Below the pieces are notes generated by a model, which was not told where the DNA came from, ran no database searches, and saw only the letters and a program-made list of their open reading frames with translations. Below, one piece after another: positions 55,628 through 64,000 of a DNA stretch of 64,000 nucleotides. The stretch's first letter is position 1, and each line of letters starts with the position of its first letter. Position numbers and translations under genes: made by a program. Origin of the DNA: Vicia villosa (lineage: Eukaryota > Streptophyta > Magnoliopsida > Fabales > Fabaceae); contig NW_026706163.1 in NCBI RefSeq assembly GCF_029867415.1, forward strand, positions 1 to 64,000. The letters are read 5' to 3'.

Positions 55628-56232
55628 TTATTAGACATTTGATTTATTGTGTTATTTGTATATGATATAATAAAGTTATTAGAATATTTAGTTTTTTTAA
55701 TGACCTATTAAGTGTGACTTAATCGTGAGACTTTATTAAACATAAGAACGCTAATAATAAAATATCTATTGTCAAGCTTTATTGTCAAATAGGACAATCG
55801 TAATGCATAGAGACTATTATGTGGGTAGACTTGTGATTGTATCTCGCGAATCATGGATATGAGATTTCAAATATTCATATAACTATAAATATTATGATTA
55901 ATATTTATATCGGATTGATCAGCCATGGAAATACTACACAACTTGTTATGTAAGTGGCATAAGTTATTTTCATAGTAATAGTGGTGTATACCACCCTTCA
56001 ACCTGAAACCACTATGGACCATACATGTGGAGTCGAGTTCTTTATTACCTGTCAAACATTGTGTGTAATAGGATAATGACCATAAAGATGGTTGTGGGTA
56101 CTCTACAAATCATGTTGAGGGACAGGAGTGACTTATGTGGGATTTGTCCGTCCTATATATACATGAGTAATCTATGGGTCTTTATCGAGTATGACTGTAA
56201 AATGCATGTCGTGCTCAAATAAGTTGATATGA
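54441..56232 (+). repeat. Near-perfect tandem duplication, 893 and 899 bp
   Basis: Copy 1 is 54441-55333 and copy 2 is 55334-56232. By eye they are identical except for the length of an internal (TA)n run (about 54694-54727 versus 55587-55626), which accounts for the 6-bp difference. Each contains part of the chromovirus LTR followed by another non-coding repeat. The short frames near 54968-55323 and 55867-56222 are identical in the two copies and are not genes. Either a very recent duplication or an assembly duplication would explain it. Confidence 0.95.
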
Positions 56233-58689
56233 AATATTGGGCTTATTTGTTGTTATTAAGTATACCCAATGATCAAAGAATATAATATTGGACTATACAA
56301 AGTGAGCCCGATGTAAAGCCAGGCGATGTAATAAGTCTGGGACATTTTACATCGGTTCAAGGCTCGATGTGAAAAATTAACATACTACATCGGTTGAATC
56401 AGATGTCTGATGTGAAAAATAATGCAATTTTTTTATTAACAAAATATGCGCCATATTTTACATCGGTTTTCATCCACACCCGATGTAATAGATTGTTTTT
56501 ACATCGGTTTTCAGCTTTGTCCGATGTAATATGTTAACTGCTTTTAAATATATAATTGCTGTTTTTCCTATTTTTTCCTATTTTAACCTGTAATTTTTTT
56601 TTTACCTAATTTTCCATATAAGATTTAAATACCACACAACCCAAAATTAGGTCGCTATTTTGCATATTTTTCCCACAGCACACAGCACACAAGTGTACAA
56701 AATGATAAGAAAAATTTACACACAGTTTACTACTACAAAATAATAACACAACAAATATCCAACCATTTAAGTCCTTTCGCGCACTTGAAAAACCAACATG
56801 CATCCACGAGAAACATAAAGTTATTCTTTATATAACTCAAAAAAAACATTTTGCCCAACAAGTCTCAAATCATACAAATCTTCTTATGTCAATTCTGTAG
56901 GATCATCGAATATCCAACCATTTATAAAGTTATTTTTATTACCTACAAATGAATGACATAATTAGTTACAACTAAAGTTATGAACGAAGGGAGTAATATA
57001 AGAATGAATATTGAGTGTACCTTCTCATTAATATGAATACCATTAATATACATGAATATATCTCTAATAATACTCATCAATTATATTCCTAACAATATCT
57101 TTTCTAGGTTCAACTCTAATCTTAATTCATCAAACCACTTTAGTTTATCGGGAACCTTAATTCATCTAATATCGTGTATGACTTTTTCTATTTCAAGTGA
57201 CAATCTTTTTCTTTTTTGTCTTGACCAAGTAGATAATACCCCACTTATAATAAACTTTTGTTTTTTTCCCACCACACAAAATTTATTTGTCCAACACTGT
57301 ATAACAATGGAGTATTAGAAACAAATAAACAAATAAGACAAAAAAATGGTGATGTAATTATGTAGTCATAATTAACATGAATCCTCTTATTTATTTACTT
57401 TGGTCCCCATTCAATTAGTCCCCATTCAATCTTAAAGTCAAGCACAAACTATTGCTTTTTTTGTATTTTTGCCATTACAGCTGACGGTTTCTTATGAGGT
57501 TCCTCAACTTTTATCTCCAGTGGCATCCGTAAGTAATCTAGCCTTTATAAAATGTAAATTTCTTGATAACTTTAGTTTACAAAAACGGTAAAGGAATTCC
57601 CATTTTTCATTATTAATTACTAGCCAAGTGGTAGATATTTTCCTAGTTTTTTCACTTGGGATCATGCTCATCTAAAGTGAGATTATTTCTGTCCAAACAC
57701 TGGTTGAATTTCACAAAGATTTGGGCACGGTTATCATGCCAGTGTTGGTTATCCTATTTTTAAATGTTAGTTCCTCACAACTCCGATGGAAATCATGGTC
57801 TTGATATACAAAACAAACACATCAACATAATGCACATGAGCTGTTCTTAAACCTTGCAATTCCAACCTCGTGGTACTAATTCGAAACAGAAGCAGAATCT
57901 ACGCAAGGATTCAACTACATAAACGAACTATCAACATCGATAAATATCTCGTAAACAAATATCGAATTACATTACCTGTGTCGAAGATGGCGTTTCTTGA
58001 ATCAAATTGATACCGACCACGTTTCTAGAATCAATTTGCTGTGATTTCTCTTTACGATGTTCTCCGCAGGCCGTGAAATCGAGGATTAACGGAAGGTACC
58101 GGAGCTTTCCCAATAGGCAAATCTTTTGCGGAATCTAAAAAGAATTCTTCCCAAGGAGCTAGAAGCAGTATGCCCTACCGTTCTTTTCCTCTTCGCCCCG
58201 TTCTACCTAGTCGATGTATATATTATTGTTAATCAGTCGGTAGCCCAACCTGTGCATTGGACAAATAAAGGAAATATGGAAATTAAAATTATAAGTATTA
58301 TATAACAAATATGTGTTCAAATCATAACTGAAGGATTACACTTTTAACATTCGAATGTAATGATTTCCTTTTAAACATGCAGTGAACAGAACATAAACAT
58401 GAAATCCAATATGAGATTCTTAACCTATACTATGTTAACTCGTCTATTTTACAAAACTAACAAAGGATTGTCTATCATTTTCTATCACAATGTTAACTCA
58501 ACTCCACAACCACATGTGTCTCAAAAGTAAACCACAGAAAAATAATAAAATTATAAAAGCACAGGGTTAAAACTAATGTTAAGCAATGTAGCATAAACCA
58601 TTGGTTTTCTTTACATTTGAAAATTAATTGATTACAAATGTGAAAGTGAGAGCACTTTAATTATCCAAAACTAGACAAGGTTCAATTAC

Positions 58690-59469
58690 CTCAAACACAT
58701 CAAGGCCTACACGAAACAACAGGTTCTGTTTCAAGTGCTCCACTAGTGCAGCTTCATCAATACAGGTCCTCTACTGTAGTTTATAAGAATTGCTTCCAAT
58801 AATAGGAATGAACCATAAGTAAAAGAAGACTAACCTACAAGATAATTTAAAAGAAAAAAAAATAGTTCCTTGAACTCTTACCTTCTTCATCTTGGCAAGT
58901 CTTTCCTTGTTGACTAGATGATAAGTGGTTTTATCCAGGATAGGATGAAGACTAATCTACAAAAACACTCATGATAAACAAAATTATTTGAAATAATCAA
59001 ATGTGATCATGTTTATAACTACAAAGTGTAACTCTCAACATCAAAATTCTCACTATATCAGCCTCCTAGAGAACCTCATCCATGGACTCTGCCCTTTTTC
59101 AAGTCACCGGAGTTTCACCATTTGCCTTTAAGAAACCAGCATAAGCTGCAATAAGGGAAAATAATTATTAGTTAACTTGCTTTAAAGTCAATAAAGATCC
59201 ATTTCAACAAATCATAGGGAGTAGGGACATGCGTGTGACAAATTTTTCGAGACACATAGCTTGGTAGAGATCAAAGTATATCAGATTCATCTTGAACCCT
59301 TCAACCTGTCACAGCTCAAAACAATTACATCATAGTCACCTTAAAGTCATTAACAATTGCATCATAGTCAACTTAATAGAAGATAACCATCATTCTTGCA
59401 TAGGCTAATCCAATACGGCCAGCTCCGATAACACCAATAGTTTGCCCTATGAGTAGGTTTCCAAGAAAT
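58690..59469 (-). pseudogene. HPR1: Captured hydroxypyruvate reductase (HPR1) exons, broken
   Basis: Five consecutive exon-like blocks on the minus strand match plant peroxisomal NADH-dependent hydroxypyruvate reductase, the photorespiratory glycerate dehydrogenase of the D-2-hydroxyacid dehydrogenase family. They are: 59469-59388, FLGNLLIGQTIGVIGAGRIG with the GxGxxG Rossmann motif; 59305-59238, GFKMNLIYFDLYQA; 59145-59052, AYAGFLKANGETPVT and KRAESMDEVL; 58956-58882, ISLHPILDKTTYHLVNKERL; and about 58796-58690, AILINYSRGPV...DEAALVEHLKQN. Several splice signals survive between blocks. There is a stop after ETPVT (Trp in the family), another after DEVL, a 1-base deletion after SRGPV and a lost acceptor before the last block. 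The substrate-binding N-terminus and the catalytic Glu/His C-terminal part are absent. It cannot make an enzyme. Confidence 0.85.
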
Positions 59470-59948
59470 CTATCATATAAAAAAAAACAAACTAGTTATT
59501 CATATCTTCAGAAGATAGATTAGCTGTAGAAATATGCTTAAAGGATCTTAACCTTAAATATATGATAAAATCTCTGTTTGAACTTTTTCAAATATTTGTT
59601 AAATTAAACCAAAAAAAAAGAACATGAATGATATGCTCCAAGAACAAGATTATGAATGAAGAAGATTCTGAACAAGATTTTAAATGAAAAAGATTCAGAA
59701 CAAGATTCTGAATGATATGCTCACAAAACAAACCAAATATTTTTCAAAGAAACAGACTCTGAATGAAGAAAATCTCCCTACACAAAAAGAACATGAATGA
59801 TATGCTCACAGAATAAGATTCATTATCAACCATTTTATTTTCCAATACACAATATAATATACACACATATATACATCTCTAACTTTGATCTATTGAAATT
59901 AATAATGAAACAACATTTGATTGACAGCTATTGCTCTGAATACATACC

Positions 59949-60380
59949 TGATTTTCTTGAGTTAGCGGCGGAGCGTGGCTGAAGGCGAAGGTTGCTCGAT
60001 TGCGCGAGCGTGGCTGCTGCGTGCGGAGTTCGTCGCGGTTGGAACGTCGTGTGCGCGGCGTCAGCGGATGGGTGGTGGTGCGAATGGTATTCAGCGGCGT
60101 TGATGCGAAGTGTGCGAATCTGAGGGGGTTTGAGTGGTGATGCCTCGTGCGTGAGAAGGTGAAGCTGTATCGAAGGAGGTTCGGTGCCGAGCAATTTCGA
60201 CTCGCGAGGCAAAAGAATGAGTAAGAAAGTTGATTACGAGTGTGGTGAGTTGAGAAGAGGAAGTTTGACAGTGGAGGGAAGGTTTTTCTGACTCGGGGAA
60301 ATGGAGTGGCGTGAGAGTAATGAGTTGAGAAGAGGAAGGTTGAGAATGGCATGAGAGATGTGAAATGGTTTCTGTGGCAA
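59949..60380 (-). other. GC-rich leader exon of the element-borne transcript
   Basis: On the minus strand a CpG-rich segment ends AAAATCAG followed by GTATGTATTC, a good donor at about 59948. It sits just inside the right subterminal array, in the same orientation as the HPR1 exons. The long open frames through it (59879-60352, 59928-60212) are Arg/Ser/Thr/His-rich without a domain. I read it as an untranslated leader near the element's promoter and not as a gene. Confidence 0.4.
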
Positions 60381-60765
60381 TGGGGGAAGAAAGAGATTAT
60401 CTTTTCAAGATTTAGGGTTTTCGTTTATTAAGGAGAAGGATTTTACATCGGTGGAGTAAAAGGCCTGATATAAAGGTTAGATATAACAAACCTTCATATA
60501 TTTACCAAACTGACACCATGTTTTAGTTTTTCATTATTGGACTTTTCACATCGGTGCAAATATAGGCCCGATGTGAAATCCTTTATAAAAATTTTCATTT
60601 TATTTACTAAACTGCCACCGTGTTATATTTTTTTCTAAATCAAATATTTTTTACATCATTGGAAATAAATGCCCGATGTAAAATTCTTGTAAAAATATTT
60701 TTCACATCATATATCTTGAAACCTGATGTAAAATCCTTTAACCAAATGTCTTATTTTTAATAGTG

Positions 60766-61949
60766 GACACATTCTATGTCTTGTGTTCAATATAGATATG
60801 AGGGCAAAAGGATAATTATGCACATGATCATTATCATATAAAGCTTATGTCAGATTACACGACATTCTTGTCACTTAGATACCAATGATGTGTTGCTAGA
60901 TATTGCTCAATGTTTAAAATATAAATAGGTGATTTAATATTATTGTCAACATTACGAGAGTCTATAGAGTCACACACATATAATATTGATACTGGAATAA
61001 ATGATTAAATTATATAAAATTTAATTTAATTATGTGTTAATAGTATTTGAAAAAAAAATTAATTAAATATAAATTTGATTGGATTTATTTGAAAAAGTCT
61101 AAAATAAGAGAACTAGAATTTTAGTAGTTTTTTTATAAATAGAGAAGTTTTTTTCCTTGCAATCAATATTTTAATGTCATTTTCAGAAAATGGCTAACAC
61201 CATGTTACACTTTGCATTCACGTGAATTTTGTAGAGCTCCATGTTACACTTTGCAATCACGTGAATTTCAGAAAATGCTTAAGATGATTGAAAATTTTGA
61301 AAATCCTCTCATAAATCTCTCTTCAATGGTATCTAGACACATTTAAAATGGTGTGTGGGCTTGTACCCCCACCCTGTTTTTAAATTTTTCTTAAAGTTTT
61401 ATATATTATATTTTATATATTAAATATAATAAAAAATAAGTAAATTTATATATTACATTTTATATATTAAATATAATAAAAATAAGTAAGTAAATTTATA
61501 TTGGCCCACACTAACTCAATATAAGTAGATTAGTGTACAGCATAATGATGGTCCACACCACACCTATCTAAGTCTAAACCTAATTCCCCTAATATTTACT
61601 TGGTTTTTAGTTACTATTTAATTACTATAAAATAAAATCACTGCCCCTAGCTAGTATATTCATATTGTCTCTCATATTGTCTTTCAAATAGACTCAGTCT
61701 CCCCACCTCCCTGTAGGCAAACGTGATAATAACTCGGTCTCTTTGCTCTAATTTTTTTTCTCTCTTTTTCTCTATTGTTAAACTTCTAAAAGATACATAC
61801 TTTATTTCTATTTTTTTAAAATTTTAAAATTTATTTTATTATTGCTATAAAATATATTGTTACTTTGCACCACTTAAATTTGTGTTAATGGTAGAAATTT
61901 CATTCTTAAAATTTTGTTGTAAATATTTGTAATTATTGTTGTAAATATT
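60766..61949. other. Non-coding, AT-rich repeat flank
   Basis: The sequence right of the CACTA-like element includes an approximate repeat at 61197-61267 (CACCATGTTACACTTTGCA, then TCACGTGAATTT, twice). Two copies of TATTA(C/T)ATTTTATATATTAA occur near 61405-61480. No gene was recognised. Confidence 0.4.
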
Positions 61950-62281
61950 TCATGTCCCAAGTCATTAGGTCAAATTCTGAGCAAAAGTCAGGAGTGTGCT
62001 GCCTTCAGTCAAAACCCTAATTCAGTCGATTCAAAGCTGTTGAGTTTGTTGAAGTGGAATCTCTGAGGACCAAATGTTGATTATTGATGAAGATAGTTCT
62101 TTTGAGATGAAGGGAGAACAAAACCCTAATTGGTTGTTACTTGTACTGATGAGTGATTTCCTGATTAAATCCTGCTGAGTCACAAGTAGCAAACACAAGC
62201 TATGCAATTTGTTAGAGATGCAAGTGATGCATATGCAGATGATATGAGGTGGTATCTTAGGTCAAAAATTGGGGTATGACA
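61950..62281 (+). mobile_element. 3' end of an Ogre-like LTR inserted in an ORF
   Basis: It ends GGTCAAAAATTGGGGTATGACA, the same type of terminus as the two solo LTRs. Immediately afterwards a minus-strand ORF that had been open is resumed mid-domain, so the junction at 62281/62282 is an insertion point. The 5' part of the LTR (the GTCGCCACC block) was not found upstream, and no second copy of GTTGG could be identified. The LTR is therefore probably truncated. Confidence 0.6.
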
Positions 62282-62566
62282 GTTGGCAATAGTGGTGGGA
62301 GTGATGCTGAGACGAGCATGTCGAATTTCAGAATCAATGGTGGTCCTACCTTCAGGATCTATGCGTAAAGACGCATTCATCCAGAATTCTGCCACCATGT
62401 TGGGGTAAATAGCACCCTCCAAGACTTCTTCAAAATAGAAGTCCAGTTCTTGGTTGACAAAGAGGTTTTCGATATTGATAAAATGACGAACAAGTTCATC
62501 CTCAGAGAGTCTGAACTCGCCTCTGATGAGGGCTTTGATGTCGTTAAAGAAGAGAGTTTCAGCCAT
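62282..62566 (-). pseudogene. N-terminal fragment of a retroelement-type ORF cut by an LTR
   Basis: It starts at 62566 with MAETLFFNDIKALIRGEFRL and includes DEVLEG-like EEVLEGAIYPNMVAEFWMNA, then I.SEIRHARLSITPTTIA, where it is interrupted. It shares the 'IYPN(M/L)V.EFW.NAS...I.I/L.ITP..IA' order with 15641-16044. The family is the putative plant transposon protein type found in legume retroelements, of unknown function. The rest of the protein is missing downstream because of the LTR. Confidence 0.55.
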
Positions 62567-63124
62567 TGCAAGATAAGAAAGGTGTTCTGAGAGAGAAGTT
62601 GTATGTTTTCTTTTTCTGTGTTTGGTTTGGAGAGAAAGCGCATGAATGAAGAAATGAAGACAATATTTGACCATTTATATAGACTGGGAATACTGAAGGG
62701 TGGTTTTTAATTGTTAATGAGTGATTGGACTGCGGTTGGTTTTCCAAAGAAAGAAGTTATGGCTTCCGCCGTTTCCCGCCCTTGGAAGTTGAGAAGTAAT
62801 CATGAAACTGATGCACGCACGTCTTAAACCGACGTTTTGGAGAAAGTGACGTCACTGTTTAATAATGATTATGGCTAGAGAAGGGGAAACGTCAAGTCTA
62901 GAGGCAAGGATGCTGCGAAAGATGTTCAGGTTCTACACGTTGCATTAAATAAAAAGCACTGTAGAGAATCTAAAGATATATTTTGGCAGAAATGTTTAGA
63001 TTCGCTAAAAGTAATGCTGGAAAACATTATAGATATAAATGGGAGTCAAGCATACAAATATTATGAGTCTACAGTAGTTTCGATTACAAAACAAAGGTGC
63101 AACAAGTAACAGGACTGAAAACAT
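62567..63124 (-). other. Spacer upstream of the retroelement-type ORF
   Basis: About 560 bases lie between two minus-strand ORFs. On the minus strand a TATA-like TATATAAATGG at about 62672-62682 precedes the ORF start by roughly 110 bases. No coding sequence was recognised. Confidence 0.35.
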
Positions 63125-64000
63125 CTAGTTAAAATCCTTAGGGAGATCCGTTTTGATCTTCAAGTATTGAGTCTCCCACGAAGACATACGAAGCTCAATT
63201 AGTGCCCGTTGTTTCTTCAATCTTTCGATTTTTGGCACTAATTTTTGTGCAGTCTCGAAATGTCTAATTCCCGACTGCACCACTTCGAGCAAATCTTGTT
63301 GGTTAGATTTTTGTATGGCTGCCTGACAACGTTCAGCTTCTTTTATCTTGTCCTCGAGTGCCTTTATCTCTTGTTTCCAGGAGTTGATGTTCTTCTCATA
63401 ATCATCAAAGGCCTTCTGATTTTCTGAATGTTTAAGCTTGAGGGCCTCACCTTGTTTCGTTGCGTCCACAGCAGAGTTCCATGAAGAGTCCTGAGAGGCC
63501 ATTGTCTCAGATAGCTCTTTTTCGACATTTTGCTTTCGAAGAATGTTGGCCTGGAGTTGCTCGAGTAGAGAGCCTAACAGAACAATTACCTCTTAAACTT
63601 CTGTGGAAACTTGAAGCAAATCTACCTTCTTTAGAAGTTGATTTAAGTTGTGACTCTTAATAGGTTCCCGGTTGAGGACGTCTACAAGATTGACCCCAAA
63701 GAATCTCTCTTTTATTTGCCGGAGGAGGCTAGGAATATCTTCTTTATCACTAGATTCTACAGTTGTAGCTGGAGAGACATTAAGTTCCGAAGGCGAAGAA
63801 GTATTCGCATCCATGATGGCCTTTAAGAAACTAAGAGGATCAGTTTGCTTAAGTTGTTCCAGCTCCAAAGGAGTAGGCTTCACGGGGGCAAGCGTCGAAG
63901 TTGTCTCAGGAATGGTTTTCGTATCAAGAGTCGAAGTCCCTTGAGGATCTTGTTTTTCTGGTTGAGAAATTTCTTCCATAGCATCTTGCTCCGACGCAGT
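63125..64000 (-). pseudogene. Coiled-coil ORF, one nonsense codon, 5' end outside window
   Basis: One minus-strand frame runs from the window edge to 63125 with a single TAA at 63593-63595. The upstream part has Pro/Ser/Thr-rich sequence, then IPSLLRQIKERFFGVNLVDV and a leucine-rich segment. After the stop the same frame continues through LLEQLQANILRKQNVEKELS and MASQDSSWNSAVDATKQGEA. It then becomes a long Lys/Glu-rich coiled coil (KQEIKALEDKIKEAERCQAA) ending LKIKTDLPKDFN. No catalytic domain is seen. Such tails occur on repeat-associated legume proteins, possibly of the plant mobile domain type. Since translation would end early, I call it a pseudogene, though read-through or a sequencing error cannot be excluded. 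Confidence 0.5.

Larger units (their letters stand above)
56300..60765 (-). mobile_element. CACTA-like element with captured HPR1 exons
   Basis: ACATCGG-type subterminal repeats (TTTTACATCGGTT, CCCGATGTAAAA) occur at 56305-56530. In inverted orientation they recur at 60440-60740, as CACTA elements show. The right end, read inverted, is CACTATTAAAAATAAGACAT at 60765. The left terminus is not found: the array begins near 56305 without a CACTA end, so the left limit is uncertain and may be truncated. Inside, in one orientation, are a GC-rich leader exon, captured hydroxypyruvate reductase exons and non-coding DNA. No transposase is seen. This is a gene-capturing, non-autonomous element. Confidence 0.65.

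Noticed and set aside
55867..56222. Small conserved genes supported by two identical copies
   Set aside because: The identity reflects the tandem duplication of the whole 893-bp unit and not coding conservation.
59879..60352. 157-aa minus-strand protein
   Set aside because: It is Arg/Ser/Thr/His-rich without a domain, ends past a good splice donor, and sits where an element leader exon is expected.

Overview
The window is plant nuclear DNA, most likely from a temperate (inverted-repeat-lacking clade) legume. The evidence is AT-rich intergenic sequence, spliced genes with GT-AG introns, and legume-type repeats: Ogre-like solo LTRs with a GTCGCCACC block, a SIRE/Maximus-type copia element with a third ORF, chromovirus LTR relics, CACTA elements with long subterminal repeat arrays, and Mutator-like MITEs. 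The species call is inference; the repeat and gene calls rest on motifs and target-site duplications (TSDs) read from the sequence.

Layout. 1-6 kb: AT-rich sequence with MITEs, tRNA-derived (SINE-like) sequences, a copia RNase H/LTR relic and a 194-bp tandem duplication. 6-10 kb: a 5'-truncated LINE (6325-8987) with a 14-bp TSD, inserted in an already decayed plus-strand retroelement ORF. 10.1-13.4 kb: a solo LTR of an Ogre-like element (TSD TATAA). 14.5-17.6 kb: a small CACTA element (TSD TCA) with a broken retroelement-type ORF. 17.6-24.7 kb: non-coding, with a long (TA)n array and LTR relics. 24.7-41.5 kb: a three-level nest. A CACTA element (TSD AAA) carries the 3' exons of a Ulp1-like protease gene; inside it is an Ogre-like solo LTR (TSD GTATG); inside that is a full-length, apparently young SIRE-type copia element (27981-37192, TSD AAGTT, nearly identical LTRs, intact 1564-aa gag-pol and intact 663-aa env-like ORF).

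44.8-51.1 kb: the one clear host gene. It is a minus-strand, five-exon tryptophan aminotransferase-related gene (TAA1/TAR family, auxin biosynthesis) encoding 446 aa, with a 4.36-kb first intron that contains a Stowaway-like MITE and a (TA)n array. 51-56 kb: LTR relics and a near-perfect 893/899-bp tandem duplication. 56.3-60.8 kb: a CACTA-like element with inverted ACATCGG subterminal repeats that has captured several exons of a hydroxypyruvate reductase gene, now a pseudogene. 61.9-64 kb: the 3' end of another Ogre-like LTR inserted into a retroelement-type ORF, plus a coiled-coil ORF with one nonsense codon that runs off the window.

I found no prokaryotic-type system, no CRISPR and no rRNA. 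The most interesting items are the datable nest (including an internal copy of the unoccupied insertion site), the captured HPR1 exons, the intact env-like ORF whose conserved block also occurs as two other broken relics here, and the apparently intact TAR gene in a repeat-dense neighbourhood.
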